A stretch of 64,000 bases of DNA from Apus apus (GCF_020740795.1 NC_067283.1:109851706-109915705); one strand, 5' to 3'; positions 25,681 through 40,182 are shown, counted from the stretch's first letter. Numbers and translations: made by a program. Notes: generated by a model not told the origin, from the letters alone.

Positions 25681-28600
25681 TCTCTCCAAGCCCTGGGATG
25701 CATGCTTCCCTGCTTCTTTCAATCCCTCACTTCCTGGAAGTTTTTCCAGCGCGCAGGATAGAAGGTCCCATCTGGAGATCAGATGCACAGGAAAGACCCA
25801 GCTTCTTTAATCTGCATGCTCCATTTGGTACTTCTCATCTAAAATGGGAGAGACTGGGGAGCTGCTGGGCAGGAGGGCCTGGAAATGTGTTGCAGAGCTC
25901 AACAGCTGCTCCTGAAGCTGTGATATTTCCCACTGGGCAGAGTTCCCTGGGTTCTGCACAGTGGCTGATGGACCTCAAGGGAGTGTGTCTTTCAAAATGG
26001 GCACCAGAGTTACTCCCTAAGAATCTTTACTTAAAAAAAACCCCAACAAACAGACCTCTGTGTAAATGAAATGCTTATTTACAGCATAGTGCTATAACTC
26101 TATGTGCTAAGTTTCAGCACCTTACTGGGTTATAACAATACCCATATTATAGATACAGATCATGCAGGAGATGTAGAAGATACAGAAAATACAGATAATA
26201 TAGACAATAAAGATAATAAATCCACTCACCACAATTTTACAAACAGCAGCCCTGACACTTAATTTTGTGTTATGCTCCCAAAATACAGAACTCAGCAAAA
26301 ATTAAGGCAATACACAAGTGTCATAATAAAGGCAACGTGTGCTCCTAATCTGTAACATTACTGATTCTTAATTACTCCAAATGTTTCATTAACTAAAGGT
26401 GACAATAATGCAATTATATCTAACTCTTCGCATCTGCTGTCTCAGATGTAGAAACTACCTTCTATATACACATAAAAGGAGGGGTAGACATAACTGTCGT
26501 TATGCAGCTTAATATTTATAGAGAATTTAAAGATGATCTGAGAATTGTCTGAGAATTGGCAAAGAAACTGGATTTTAAAGTATAAAGCAAATATTTAGAG
26601 CAGTTTAACAAAGGCAAGAGTGAGTCACAGACTATGCTGGTCTCCAAGTGACTTTGATGAAAATAACAGAATGAAAAGCAGGTGCATAACAGAGGATTTC
26701 TGGGCATGATTTTGACTTGTGATGCTCTGCAAGAGACCCAAGGGATGCGGAAAGAGATGCTGACTGCAGGATGTCAACGAGGACCTTGGAAGAGACTGCT
26801 GCTCGACCTTCCTATCTGCAAGCCATTTCATCCTCTGTTCTCACCTACAGCACTTCCTCTTTCTTTTGCATTTAGAATTCTGCCTCTTCAGGCCCCAGGG
26901 CAGGGCTTGTGACTGTGCACAGATAAGTGAATTTTTCTTTAAGTTATCTCCAGTGCAAAGAAAAGAGAATTCTGAAACTGGAAATCAACAAACAGGGTTT
27001 GTATTTACACACTACTCATTTGCCTTTTCAGAGGGGATCAATTTGGATAATACTTCAGGTTTTTGCAGATGTTTCACCATCCTTCTGGGTTAAAAGTTGG
27101 CACATTGGAATGGCAGGAGTTGCAAATATTTTATTGAAATTAAAGAAATTAAACCAACCCAAACAGCATGCAAACCCAATTTCATTTTACTACTGAAGTG
27201 AAAAAAACAGGCCAAAAATACAGTACTGAGCGATTTACTCTAAATATTACAATGGATTATGACATTGGCATTTCATTGAGAGGGTGGGAGTAAGAAAAGT
27301 CACCATTCAAATTGTCATCTTAGCTGATTAAGTCTAATATAACAGTGCAGCATTCCAAACTTTTGAACTGAATTTTTAAAGTGATTTAATTTATGGTGGT
27401 AGTTTCTCAACCAACTGTTCCATTAAAAATGTGCAATGTCTACCAAATCAGGTAACAAAGAGGTTTTGTTCTAGTCTGTAACATGCCATTAAAAGTCTTG
27501 TAAAATATCAGTTTTTGCCCAATGACAGAGGAATTGTGTTATTTATTGAATAGGGACGCCTCACTATTGTGGGAGTTTCTAAAATGCTTTTGAAATTTCC
27601 TCTAATATAACGACACGAAAATGACATTTCTTTTTAATCAACAGGAGCAGCTCATGCCTACACTGGGCTTTAGGGTCTGCCAAAACAAACTGCTGCTTCT
27701 CTCCACCACAACACCCAGCAGAACTCAGAACTCCCCATGGTCTGTGGTGTTGCATCATCCCCATTTGCCTCTATCTCCTGCTTCAGTAATATCCTGCCCC
27801 CAAACTCTTCCATTCATCTGGTGTTCTCACTTATTAGTTTGCAAGTTTTCATGTGTTACATTTTTTTTCTCTGTGGGCCTCAGAACAAGACTTCTAAGTA
27901 AGCACAGTTTGGCCTCCCTGTTTCCCTCTCTTTTCTTAGCATGCATACCAGCTTGTTACATTGCAAAAGGAAACCTCTTCGCACTCTGAAGAAAGGGCAC
28001 GATCATTGGTGTGGAACCTCAAACTACCATGATGCCAGATGTCTATGAGGAAACAGTCATGTCAAGATAGCCCTATTGTCAGTGCTTATCTGTACTCAGA
28101 TATTCTAAAGGAAGATAGGATAAGCCAGTGAGGGAAAAGCATGAGTCTCAATAATTACCAACTCCCCAAACCATCCTTGGAGCTATAAGTGAATAGATCC
28201 TCTCACAGTCATGCAGATTTATGCTGTGTCCTAAAGTTGGTGATGGAGAGGAAAAAGATTTCAGTGAGATGCCTGCCTTCGACAAAGGTTCCTTCGTATT
28301 TCTAAGATGTCTTTTGCTATCCAGGCATCGCTCCATTATGGTTACAGAGCTTTACAGATGTACTGTAGCCCTGATTGAAATGGTGTATACAAATGGGATT
28401 TCATGCTCTCTTTCTCTTAAAATTAATTTCATATGGAAGTTGCTTTTAACCTTAATTTCAACAGAATAAAGATTTTATTTAAATTGCTACTTAGTTACCA
28501 TAAACCATTCAATGAATAGTTTCACTATTGTCAGGGTAAATTGATTTTAAATTAAAATAGTAGAACCTGGTGTTTTAGAAATAATATATTTTCTTCTGTC

Positions 28601-30934
28601 AATAAGCTAGAAAATTTTCAGCTTACAAATATAAATTCTACTTTTTTTAGCCAAATCCAAATTAAACTCATTTGCCACAGAATTTAAACAGGTGGGTCAA
28701 GAAGATGGAGGAATCAGAAAGAATTTTCTACCCTAATTTGACAGTTTTCTGCACCTACATGTAAGTAATGGAACATCATACCCCCAAGACCCAGCTTATA
28801 TCACTCTTTGAGGCACATAACAGAGAAGAAAAGAGAAGAAAACAAACACAAGACAATTGTCCTGAGCTCCTAAAGGTCATAGATGAGGATTCACCCAAAT
28901 TAGTCTCAAGCACTAGTTTTACTTTTGCCTACAGTAAGCCAACCAACACTTCGAATGTACTTCTATCAGTCATTCATAACATCATAATGGCAGTAATTTC
29001 ACTCCTTTGAGGTTTCTGTAAGATGTCTGCAAAAATCAAGTAGAAGAAAGTCTATGGCTGCTGCCTTAGGCCTTCTGTGGGTGTTAAATACATGCAGGCA
29101 AATAGCTGACAAACCACATATTCAAACTAGCACATGCATATTCATCATTTTACTCAGGTTTGCGTAGGACTGGTTTTAACTTGGTCAAGAAGAAGTGTTC
29201 TCCGTTCTTCACTCTGTTAGTCCTGCCACTACTTATTGTAAGAAAGTAGCATCCTAAACTACTTGGTGGATGTGGCCTAAAGAATGTTGAGAAAGAGAGA
29301 GGGAATCTACACGTGTATGTACACCTTGAAGGGTCAGATCCCCAGCAAACCTTCTCTGCACCTGATGCTTTTTCACCCGGGAAAATAGTACTGTTTTCCA
29401 TAACCCCACTACAGCAACTCCTTATTCTTACTTTAGCTCCTGTAGTTAAATCCTCTCAAAGACACTGGAGATGGGTGGCCACCTGAGGGGAGTGAGACCA
29501 AAATATAAGGCAGTTAGCAGCAGAAATGTTGGTGCACCAGGATCTTTCCAGGAGCACGGCAGAAAGGAGAGCTCCAGCACAGCTGGCTCCCTGCAGGAGT
29601 GACAGGTCACCACAGGCAACCCTGAGATGACAAATGGGGCCACATCTTCAGGAGTAAGCATGGAAGGGCCCAAGCATCATGATCATGTGGTCGGCTCTCA
29701 GGCCATTTTTGTTGTCTCTCCACAACTATCTTATGCTCACGTAGCAGCATGATTATAAACCATTGTAAGTATAGAGGGCCAGAAAGGTAATGGACTCACC
29801 ATCCATTACTAAGGAGTCACGAACAAGGCCAAAAGAACTCAAAACTGCTGGAGTATACTTCTTAAGTTCACATGTCCAGGAGTCCTACCTGGACTGATAG
29901 CAGGTGAAGGTGAAAGCTGATGTTGTCCCACTGGAGACAAGAAAGGAGTCCTGGCTCCTACTCTTCATTCTCACCTTTTCTGGAAAGTTTTAATTCACTA
30001 GATATTTGGTATTTGTGGTACCTTGTTTCACTCTTTCCTCCCCTACTTGCCCTGGGCTTATTCCAGGCAGCACTAGTAGCCAGGACTCAGGTCCTGCTTT
30101 TGTCCCATTTTATTGTGTGCTGAAACAGGCTCTGCAGGAAGCTCTGCTGATGCTTGTGCTGGATGTGATCAGCAGTCCTTCCAGCTCTTCAGGCTAGTGG
30201 TGACCTGTGCCACCTTGCTTCCTGCTGCACTGGTGAGAACAGCTCCTGTCTTGGTTAGATCTAATTAAGTCAGACTTGTTTCTTATCTCCCTGCTGCTGC
30301 TCCTTGGCTGCTCCCTCTTTGTTGTTGACCCCAGCTGGCCCTCTTCATCATCAGCAAGTACCTCCTTGCTGTCCCCTTCTTCTTTTCTTCTGTTCCCAAC
30401 CCCTCCTCTCCTCTTCTGCAATTCTGCTCCAAAGTATAGTTAGTTGTATACATACAGAAGCAAAGATGGTGTTTCCTTTTGTCTAGTATTTTTCTACCTT
30501 TCAGCTGATGTCATCTTTTCAAAGAATGCTACTGAGTCATATGTATCATACATGGGGTTACTTCTAACACACACAGAACATCTAGGACAATGGATCCTCA
30601 ACATCAGCTGTGACCTGTTGCTTCCTGATTAATATAAACAAGTATTTAATTACTGAGCACTTTTGACACTGGAATAATTTGATAAACATTTTTCCCCATC
30701 CCTTGTATTTATTTTTATATATACTGACACACACACACATACATACACATATAAACAGGAAATCTGAGGCCAACCTTTTTTTCCAGGTGCGGCCTCTTTG
30801 CTGAGTAGAAAATCAATCCTGCTAGTGGCTGAAGCTTATTCTTTGCTTCTGTGGGTGTTTCTTAAACTTATTATTTTCCAGTATCTCTTTCAACTAACCA
30901 AATTAATCATCACAAACTTTCTTAGACTTTCATG
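25681..30934. other. Intergenic, no recognised gene or repeat
   Basis: AT-rich, with several A/T-dense stretches (26,150-26,230, 28,490-28,680). No CR1 tail, LTR end or exon is seen apart from a short CA microsatellite. The low repeat density could hide conserved non-coding elements, which cannot be judged without alignment. Confidence 0.6.
30725..30756 (+). repeat. Short (CA)n/(CATA)n microsatellite
   Basis: About seven CA units followed by CATACATACACATA. Confidence 0.9.
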
Positions 30935-31147
30935 TTCTGACTCTTTAATTAGATCTCTCCTTTGATATATTTTGTGAAATTTGCAGGCTCTTTGGCTCTG
31001 AGTGTCCTTCCTGGTCTGTTCCTGTCTATCACTCCAGTAATGGTTGTTCAGCAGAGGTCCTTTCAGATCTGGAGAGTGTGCACAGCAGTCGAGGTCTGCT
31101 GCGTACTTACTGCCTTGTACTGGCACCCAACCAGAACCTGTGGTGCT
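30935..31147 (-). repeat. Unidentified ~210-bp repeat, copy A (inverted)
   Basis: The minus strand of this stretch aligns over about 210 bp with the plus strand at 32,818-33,030. Shared words include GCAGCAGACCTCG, CTGCTGTG, CTCTCCAGA, CCTCTGCTGA, ACTCAGAGC and GTTAAAGA-like ends. Identity looks like 75-80 percent by eye, with small indels. I do not recognise the family. A broken frame of 86 codons (30,890-31,150) runs across it. Confidence 0.8.
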
Positions 31148-32817
31148 CACAGCTGCTGCACCTTTTTTGCCTGCAGCACACTCTGAATTAGCATGTACTG
31201 AAAATATTCATTTCACAGATGTTCAGCTTCAATTCCACTCTTTGGGAGACAGGCTCTATCAGAAAAAGAGCAGATTTTAAGAAAAGAGCCTTCCCATGGA
31301 TGAGTGGAACTTTTCACTGAAGCTCTTACTTTGCTTTCTTTTCTGGGATAGTCTTTGACACAGCAAAATACCATTACCTGGAAAAGTTCATATTAATTGT
31401 TGCTGTGTTTGTCATAGGTTATGCTCACACTTGCACTCAGTGTACTAACCCTGAACTAATTAGATCAGCCACAGCAGGATCTGAGCAGGGTCACCCACCT
31501 ATATTACAGCCTGTATACTGAATTTAGGATTGCCGTGTTGGCACAGATACTGATACCCATATTCTGTACCCTCAGTCTCTTGATGTCCTTTTGGTATGAA
31601 ATCCTAAAACAGTTGAATTACATGGATCTTTGCCAAAGATTTCAATGAAATCAGGATTTCATTTCTAGTTTTTGTTTTGCCTTTGGTGCAAGGCTACAAA
31701 ATCTCAAAGTAATCTGAAGATTTTTTTTTCCTTTCTGTTGCACAACATATATTTTACTTTTACCTTCATCACCAGGGCAGACATTACCAGGAGCTATCCT
31801 TTGGACAGGAGGAACATGAAAAGAACTGGAAAATTCTAGTTTGATGAATGCTAGAGTGGTTTTCCTCATGGTTGCTCCTTCTGTGTGCAATGGTTGCTCA
31901 TTTAATTCAGATAGCACCTGCCTCTGATCATTATTTTAAAAGAGTTCTAGTAATCCATAAAGTTAATCTAGAAAAGAAAACATCCTGTTTCTAAAATACT
32001 CTAGTGGAATTCCACTCCTGTTTTCATCAGTTGTTACTAAGGTGCACACACTGAAGCATTTTCTTCACTAGAACTGTGCCCTGCTATGTCCTCTTTCCTG
32101 CTTTTTCCTTGTTTTGCAGATACCTTTTCTTTCACTTCTTCAGAATGTCCTTACTGTTCCTACAATGAAAATTCCTCTAATGTCAGCTGCTAATATGAAT
32201 GGCCTGGAGTTTAAGGACACCCCAGGAGCAAAAACTCCAGAATTTCTTACTGTTGTAGGCTACAGGAAGTATCATGAAAAGCACAGCTAACATGGTGCCC
32301 TTTTATCGAAGGCCTCATCCCAGCTTGGATTGCAGCTCTGAGGGCTATGAGGCACTGTGGATGGGTAGGCACATAGTAATGAACTGCCTCTTTGTCTGGA
32401 GTTAAAAATGGTTCCTCTTCTGCTGATGGCTGTCATACTCTCCATCTGGGCAGTACACATGCTACTAAGATTGACACTATTTCCCAGCTTTTTGGTGGTG
32501 AATATTTGCCATGAAAAGGGCACTTGACTGCTCCAGGAGTGAAAAATGCAGCCACAAATCCTCCCTTTCTCTTTTAATTAGGAATGCTGGTATGGACCTA
32601 TTGAACTCTGCTTCCAGTGTTGCTTCTGCCTACTGGGGTGATCACTGGAGCTGAGATTTAGGTCTCTGTCTCAGCCACGGTGTCCTCAAAGGAAAGTAGT
32701 CCACCTTCCTTTTCTCCTCTGGGACAGTACGTCCAACATCATCAGAACAGAGGATGTTCTCTCACAAGTCTTCCTGGTTTCCTCCTACTTTCTCCCCGTC
32801 TGATGGGAGAAGAGAGT

Positions 32818-33030
32818 GAGCAGGTTCTGGCTGGGTGCCTGCACAAGGCTGTAGGTAGCAGCAGACCTCGGCTGCTGTGTACTCTCTCCAGACCTGAGAG
32901 GCCCTCTGCTGATCAGTCCTTACTGGATAGGCAGGAACACAGTAGGAAGGCCACTCAGAGCAAAAGTTCCTGCAGGTTTCTGAGAACACAGTATCAGGGG
33001 AGACATCCAGTTAAAGAAGGGACTGAGTGA
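32818..33030 (+). repeat. Unidentified ~210-bp repeat, copy B
   Basis: This is the partner of copy A, in opposite orientation and separated by about 1.67 kb. It starts GAGCAGGTTCTGGCTGGGTG and ends near CCAGTTAAAGAAGGGACTGAG. Similarity stops sharply on both sides, as for a dispersed repeat and not a large duplication. Both copies could be LTR or DNA-transposon pieces. Confidence 0.8.
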
Positions 33031-36000
33031 GCAGTTATGTGGGTGTTTGGCTGGTGGCTGAGGTCAGCCCACCAAAATGGTGGTGTGAATAGCATCTCAG
33101 TGCTATTGTATGATGTGTAGGTAATAAAATCAACGTTGTGTTTTTACTCATTTGGGTTAAGGAGAAGTTTTTATGCCTTGGACTGTCTTCTGACTGAACT
33201 TATAAAGAATTGTAAAAGCTCATGGGAAAAAGAGCAAAGGAAATCCTCTTATTATATCTGGAACAGCAACCCTTCAGCTGTGTTTCCATACATAAGAAGA
33301 TTCATTTGTTTTGTTACTACTGAACCTTTAATTCTTAGGACAGAAGAGATACAGATCTATGAGTAGAATATACTGTAATATATTACAAACCAGAATATTT
33401 TGATTCCTTACTCATACGAAATGTTCTGGTGTGCACAAACACAGGAAAGTTTCTCCCTTTAGACTGCTATGAACTGGCCAAATCACTCCTGAAGACTCAA
33501 ATAATTATATATACATCCCCCCCACACCCCGATTTTCCTATGGAAGCTCTCTTCCCTGCAGCTAATGGGGGGAGAAGGGTGGAAAAGAAGATAAAAAAAG
33601 ATGTGAGAAGAAATAAGACAACAAAATAAATTGCTTTCATCATATTTAGCAATTACATGGCAGTTTGTTTAGAATTATTGAGACCAGAAAAGAGTTTTCC
33701 ACCAGACCAAAAAAGCTGAATATTTAAGTTTTCTCTTTAGAACTGCAGCACTCCCGTAAGTGGAAATGCTGAACTGCATTTCCCTGTTTACTGGCTGACA
33801 CATTGTGTGTGAATTTCAGTGTAATATGACTCATTTAGCTGTGACTTGTGATGGCTCAGGAAGAGGCTTACTCTCCTTCTTGCCACACCTAACACAACAT
33901 GGTGTAATCTACTACAGAAAGATGTGGTGGGCTGCTGGAAGCGGTAGTTAAGTCACTGCAGCTAAAATGACCTGAGATCGACTATTAACACCCATTAAAT
34001 GTCAGTGCTAAAGTTTGCAAATCTCTAAGAAATTAGTGTCATAAGCACACAGACAAGCAGTATTTCCTGAGCTCTGAAAGTAATTTTCCTTTCAACACTC
34101 CTACAGTCCTGGCATTTGCAATGTTTCTTTTGGTACTGAAGTTGTGGATAGAAAAATGCAAGAACATCTGTGCATATTTAAGATATTAACCCCAGATTAT
34201 TCTGAAAAGTCAGCACTTAGGTAACATTAAAGAAGAATAAACTAATGAAGTGGTTTTGTTTTGGTGTTTCTGGTCATGAACTAATCATGCAGCTTTTGCA
34301 TTTCTCCTCTTAAAGATGGGACTTTTTTCACAAAGGGCAGAGGCAAAGTAATCCAATCATTTAAATATGAGATAATTTTATAGATTTACACACTAATGTA
34401 CATGTAGTTCAAGTTCAGTATTTGTGTTGGCTGAAATGATGGGTAATGCACTGTATTAGCAAAAGCTTTGGAAAACAAAACGCCCCACCATCTTTCTCAT
34501 CTGATACAGTAGCTCTCTTACAGCATTTTTGAGAACCGGGGCAGTTTTTTTAAGTCGTACCTCTAATATAGTTAAAGCAGAAGTTATTCTAAGTAGAAAA
34601 CCACAACAGCATCTATTTCATTGGATCCAGCCAAGTACTGATTGCATGTAATTCAGTTACACTGACAGACTGATCCCTGACAGCTTTCAAGCTCCATGAA
34701 TAAAAAGCATTAGCTTGTCTTCTAAAGCCTCTGAGCTTGTCTGAAACCTGTTATCTTGCCATTACCCAAGTGAGGGCCCTATCTGATGTCCTACAGTCCC
34801 AGGAGTGCTGTGCTGGACCCACCTTTGTCCTCCAAGTGAAGCTGCAGGCAAGATTTCCTGAAACTAGTTTTCTTGACACTCCAGAAATGGAAAGGAGTCT
34901 GTTCCTCAGGACTGTGTAAGGAGGGGACACCTCCTTCAGTCAGGAAGGTGTAACACACTTTTTCTCTTCCCACTTCCATTGCTTTCTGCATAATCACTTG
35001 CTTTTCCTCTCTGGAGGCCCCGGCACAAGCATGTAAGAACACTTTTCATTTCTTTTGGCTTCACTCCACTGCTTGAAGTCCTTTTGCAGGTTTTATTGCC
35101 AAGCTCTCACTTGACTGCTGTCTCTCTACTACTGTTCCTCCTCTATGGAATATGTTCTTGTAGGAGTGGTTGGCAAGCACTTGATGGCTCTCAATTGTTT
35201 GATACTGGAGGTAGTCGGCATCAAACATAATTAATCTCCTTTCCTCTCATCAGCCTTTCCCTTATACCCATCTAATCACACTGGTGTATTTGTGTAATTC
35301 AGTTACACAGTCCCTGCTATGTATCTTTGTAAGCTGGTGTCTGGACAAGGCACCATCAGAAAGGGCTCTTTGGTCAACCCAGAGACCACAGTGGTCAATC
35401 ACCGTCCCTGGCCAGAGAAGCAGGCAATCTGCAGCTCTGCTGAACACTGATGCTGACAAAGGTTTGGCTGGGTTTTTGCCCTAATCAGGATGCTAACTCT
35501 AGGGTTTCCTTAGCAACAGGAGCTGTAAGTCCAAAGTGACATCTTATTTCTACTAATCTTTCATTTCATTTTCAGTAGGTAATTGCAGGTAAATCCTGCA
35601 GCAACTGTTCCAAAGCAGAATGAAGTGGTCAGTACATTTCATTCTGCTGCCTGTAAACAGGAGTACATTAGGGAAAGGTGTCAACAGACTTTTATCTGAG
35701 CCACTAAATCTGTGTATTAATAAACATTACCTGAATAGGTAGATGCTCTTTCTTTGCAAAATTATGACATACACCAGTAGTTAAATACCAATCTTTTCAA
35801 TTACATGACTAAACAGAAGTGAAGCTCACATTACTGAGACTGAGGTATATTGTTTAGGTTAGAGACCAGAAAATAAAACTCTTATAATGTGTCTCAGTAG
35901 CACTGTGGACTTCCCTGTCACTCAAAAGGTTTCATCTTTTGTTACTGTTAGCAAGAAAAAAACAAAACACGGCTATCTAATTCCTCTTTTCTTTCTTCCC

Positions 36001-37529
36001 AGCACTAGCTAAACAGCATCCGCAGTCTTTGAATGCTATAAAAAACTTGGAAGGAGCAGTTAACATTTGATGGGAGACTTAGAGAGCATTTGCAAACATC
36101 TGGCAATAATTGCAGGAGTGAGTTGTTATAAAGTAAAGCACAGCACTGCTCATTCCACATTAGATCAGCTCTCTGTCATGCAGTTGCTTTGCAAAGGGAG
36201 CACTTTAGAACATTGGTGCTGCCTCCAATTAGTTTCTTGGGAAGAGTCAGGTATAGATTGAAACTGTGTCTTGCTCTCTGGGTGATAGCAAGCAGTTGTG
36301 ATCAGCAGCTGTGCTAAGGCTAAAAATCTTAACAGACCTGTGAAAAGGGGGTAGGAAATTTTTCCTGTGGTGTCCTCAGAACTGGAAATCCTGTTTCTTG
36401 CTAGGCCTAACAAAGCTTGTCTTTGTCTGGGAAATTTGACTTTGGTAAGGCAGAGGAAGCTTTCATAAGCAAATGACTTAAGAAACACAGGGTGGTCTGA
36501 TGTAAGCAGTTTGTACTTTTCAGAGTATTGAATATGCATGTTTTTTCTTTTTTATGAGAGAGAAGTTTGGTTTTGAATGGGCAAATGAATCATGATAGGC
36601 TTGATACTTGTCTTGTATTCTCATTTTGTAGATTTTTCCAAGGAGTAGAAGCCTTGGTGAGGTGATGTATAAAGTGAATCTAGAGACAAAGAGACAGAGA
36701 AGCAGGAGAAAACTTTGTATTCATTGTACTGCTAACTAAAATGAGGAGTTTGTCCAAAACTGATCTCTGCTAATTTAGTTAGCAAAAGACAAGAGAACAT
36801 TTTTGTTTTATTGGTCACTGGTTTGCAATTAAGGATCTGTTTTGAAATTCCTGAATGCTATTCAAGGGGATGGAGAAGGAGCAGGGAGAAGAAAACAGAG
36901 GGCAGGGAGTGAAGGACACAGAGCTTATATTTCTAATCATCATGGTCTTTCAGGAATAAAAGTAGCACATTTCAAGCTGTTTGCTGGTTGCTTTCAGCAG
37001 TAGGAATCCCCTCTGGCATTTATGTCTCAAACACTCCCTTTGGCTGCTCAGTCTGAGACTTAATAAGCAAGGACACAAGCTACTAACAAAAGAAGAAATG
37101 TTCCACTTATTATTCAATCTTAGAGCAATACTTGGAGCACTTTCTTTGTTTATTTAACACAGGTAAATGTAATGCAGGCAAAGCCAAAATAGCAGATACA
37201 TCAATCCCAGCCGCAGAACATTTTTCATACAACTCTCAGGCGTACACCTGGGTCTCAGCATAACCACTGAGTAGCTGCCTGGGGTCTCCCCTGCTAAGGT
37301 TTCCGTCTGTTCAGTTTGTCTGAGGCTGCCCAGGCTTCCTCTACACCTTCCCCCCACCTCACCCTGCCCCCTTCCCCCCCCCCCCCTTCAGATTCCCTCT
37401 ACATACCTGTTTCCTAATTTAATTGCCCAAAACACCCAAGCAAACTCAACCCATGACTTTCTATCAAAGAGAGTAGAAAAGCACCATGCAGGGAAGAACA
37501 TTAAAAAATTCATCTGGTCCTTTACTGTG
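33031..37529. other. Intergenic, no recognised gene
   Basis: No repeat family, exon or RNA gene recognised; the only local features are the C-rich tract near 37,345-37,386 and short open frames up to 124 codons. Confidence 0.6.
37374..37386 (+). repeat. C13 homopolymer in a C-rich tract
   Basis: Thirteen consecutive C, preceded by other C runs from about 37,345. On the minus strand this is a G-run, but four clear equal runs for a canonical quadruplex are not arranged neatly. Confidence 0.9.
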
Positions 37530-37955
37530 TTCAAGAAAGGATCAACTGCCTTTTTTGACAGATCTTTCTCTAACTTGTTTCTGATGATCTCCAAGGGTAT
37601 CTATTTGCAATACTCTCCAATCAATACATTTTAAATCCTTGTAATTTCCAGACTTTTCCTAGCATTCATAAGATTTTTAAAATTGAAATTAAATAAATTA
37701 CTTTCTAACCTTTCCACCAGAGAGGACCCTGTTTTACGTATCTGTCAGTGCCATCTTCCAGACCTTTCTTCTGGAGACTAAGAATTACTTAGGTCAGTCA
37801 GCTCTCAGGTCAGTCTTTCCATCACCCAGTTTTCCAGACCTCTGATCATTCTTGTTGCTTCCTTTTGGACTGTCTCGACTTGGCCTACCTCCTTCTAGAA
37901 GTTCAGTGCCCAGACCTCACAGTATTCTGAGTAGAATGGAAAAACAAGTCTCTAT
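37530..37955 (-). mobile_element. Old CR1/L3-type LINE fragment, antisense
   Basis: Diverged antisense LINE words include TCTAACTTGTTTCTGATGATC, CTCCAATCAATACATTTTAA, CAGACCTCTGATCATTCTTG, TTGCTTCCTTTTGGACTGTC and CAGTGCCCAGACCTCACAG. They come in the order expected for the 3' part of an ancient CR1. No frame survives. Borders are approximate. Confidence 0.6.
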
Positions 37956-39839
37956 TAAGTTTTCATTTTCAGGAATATCATGAAGAAGCTTTCTACTAGG
38001 TACTCAAAATCATCTTTTCCTAGAAGATGCTCCAGCTGGACTCCAGTGGGAGGCAGACTGCAGGGTCAACCCGCTCATAGACCTCGGTCTGTGGAGCCCT
38101 CTGCAGAAAGTGAAAGACCCTGCAGGTAGGCTGGCTGATGGTCCCAAATGCAGCCAGTGAAATCAGCAGTCTTATATATATCAGCACCGATGCCAGGCTA
38201 TAGTAATTTTACAGTGTCCTGCCACAGTGAGGAGGCAGAGGAGAGGCAGAGGAAGTCAAGCGTATTCCTTGTTTCTGAGCTTTTCCAGGGAGAGTATGAT
38301 GTACCGGAGAGCCTTTCCTCCAGGGCAGCTGGTCCTGCTTACAGGCATGTGAAATTCAGGGGCAAAATAACTGGTCTGTCAAGAAATTTAGCCAGTGGAA
38401 GCACAGACAAGCAGCTACCAAAGGACCTTTGTACTCTAAGGTCATCGGTAGAGTCAGACTTTTCTCACAAAACTGTTTGTACCTCAATGTCTCATTTGGG
38501 CAGAAAAGGGAAACATTCCAATCTGAAGGAACAAAGACTTTATTGGATTTGCTGGTTACCATCTTGAAAGGCTCTTGTCAGCCTGAATTTTGCCTAGGGA
38601 GAGAGAATTGCCATGGTGTGAGGCTTCTGGGCAGATGGCTGGAAGCAAGTGCCGAGCTCAGCACCTCCCTGTCAGCCCAGCTGTATCTCCCAGATTGGAA
38701 GGATCTCATGCTCTTTGCCTCTAGGTAGAAAGCATGAATGATAAGAGCTTGCCAGAAATGTCAGCTCCCAGCTGCATGACAATTTATCCCCAACACAAAT
38801 TTAAAATAAGAGTCAGGTAAAATTGGAAATTTTCAAAGAAATATTATCTGATGGATAGTTATTAAAAAGGTATTTTCTGCAGAAAAGAATGACGTATTTT
38901 CCATACTAACAGGGAACTGCCAAGCATTTCTACTTGCTGGTGCCTCAAAACCTTTCATTTCTTTTCTAGATTCTCTTTTCTGATCTCTGAGCTGTTGGGT
39001 CTGATTCCCTCTTGCAGCTCTTCTGACGGCCTCACCATGCTCATGCTTCCTGCCCATTTTCCCTCTCACCAGTGCCCCTCTGCTTTTTCAGCCAGAGAAG
39101 AAAGGGAGCAAAGAGCAGAACTTTCCAATCAGACATATCTTCATACTGGTGTTTGCAAATGAAAGCACTAGAAGTTCAGTGATGCCAGCTTTCATGCTTC
39201 TTTCTTAATTCTTTTTCTCCAGAGATAAAATTTGTTAGGTCACTTACACTTCTATACTTATACATCTTGTCTTTTGAAATTTTGATTTCAGTAGGACTCT
39301 ATAAATCCACATGTAGCAGAACAAAGGGAAAATGGGAAGGGAAGGCAAAGAAATCAGGGAAGCCTAATGAAGCTGTAGCTCAACACTATTTCTGGCCTGG
39401 CGGTATCTGTTTTTCCATGGCTGTTACAGTCACAGCTGCACAAGCTTCTCCATCAACATATGGATCTTGCTGCTCCTAAATGACATAATTCTAAAGCCAT
39501 GTTTCTAAAATGGCTTGCCTTGCCCTCTGCCATGTTCCCTGGGAAGCACTTTGCTAGCACCCAGACCTGTTAGAAGTATGGTTCCTGGGTAACCTCCCCA
39601 CTGCCAGAGTGTGCTAACTGCTGGGACATCAGCTGTTTCTATCACAGCTACACTCTCTTGGGTACTCTGTGTTGCTTGGCTGGAATTAATTGGCAAAACT
39701 GGGAGCAACTTGCTGCCTGCTGACTGCTTGTCACTGTTCACATCTACTGAAAATCACTGATAGGCACTTAGGGAGATGCTGAATTCCAGTGCCATCCTGT
39801 CATCTCTCCAGAAACTCAGCTAGCATCCTGAAATAATTT

Positions 39840-40182
39840 AGGGGAGACCTTATCACTCTCTACAATTGGCTAAAAGGTGGCTGTAGGGAGGTGGGAACTG
39901 TTCTGTTCTCCCAAGAGATAGGACAAGAGGAAATGGCCTCAAGCTGTACCAGGGCAACTTTAGATTGGATATAAGGGAAAATTTCTTCATTAAAAGGGTT
40001 TTCAGGCACTGGAAGTGGCTTTTTAGGAAAGTGGTGGACTTGCCATCCCTGGACATTTTTAAAAGACATGTAGACATGGTGCTTAGTGACATGATTTAGT
40101 GGTGGCCTTGGCAGCACTAGGTTAACAGTTAGACTTGATGATCTTAAAGGTCTTTTCCAGCCAAAACAATTCTATGATTCTG
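39840..40182 (+). mobile_element. CR1 LINE 3' end
   Basis: The fragment starts AGGGGAGACCTTATCACTCTC and ends with AATTCTATGATTCTG. It retains TAGATTGGATATAAGGGAAA and the tail GACTTGATGATCTTAAAGGTC. The tail matches the 50.5-kb copy closely (ACATGATTTA, GGTTAA, TCTTAAAGGTCTTTTC), so both belong to one subfamily. Confidence 0.93.

Noticed and set aside
25524..26069. 181-codon frame beginning in the TTCTA array
   Set aside because: Its first third is microsatellite translation and the rest has no recognisable domain.
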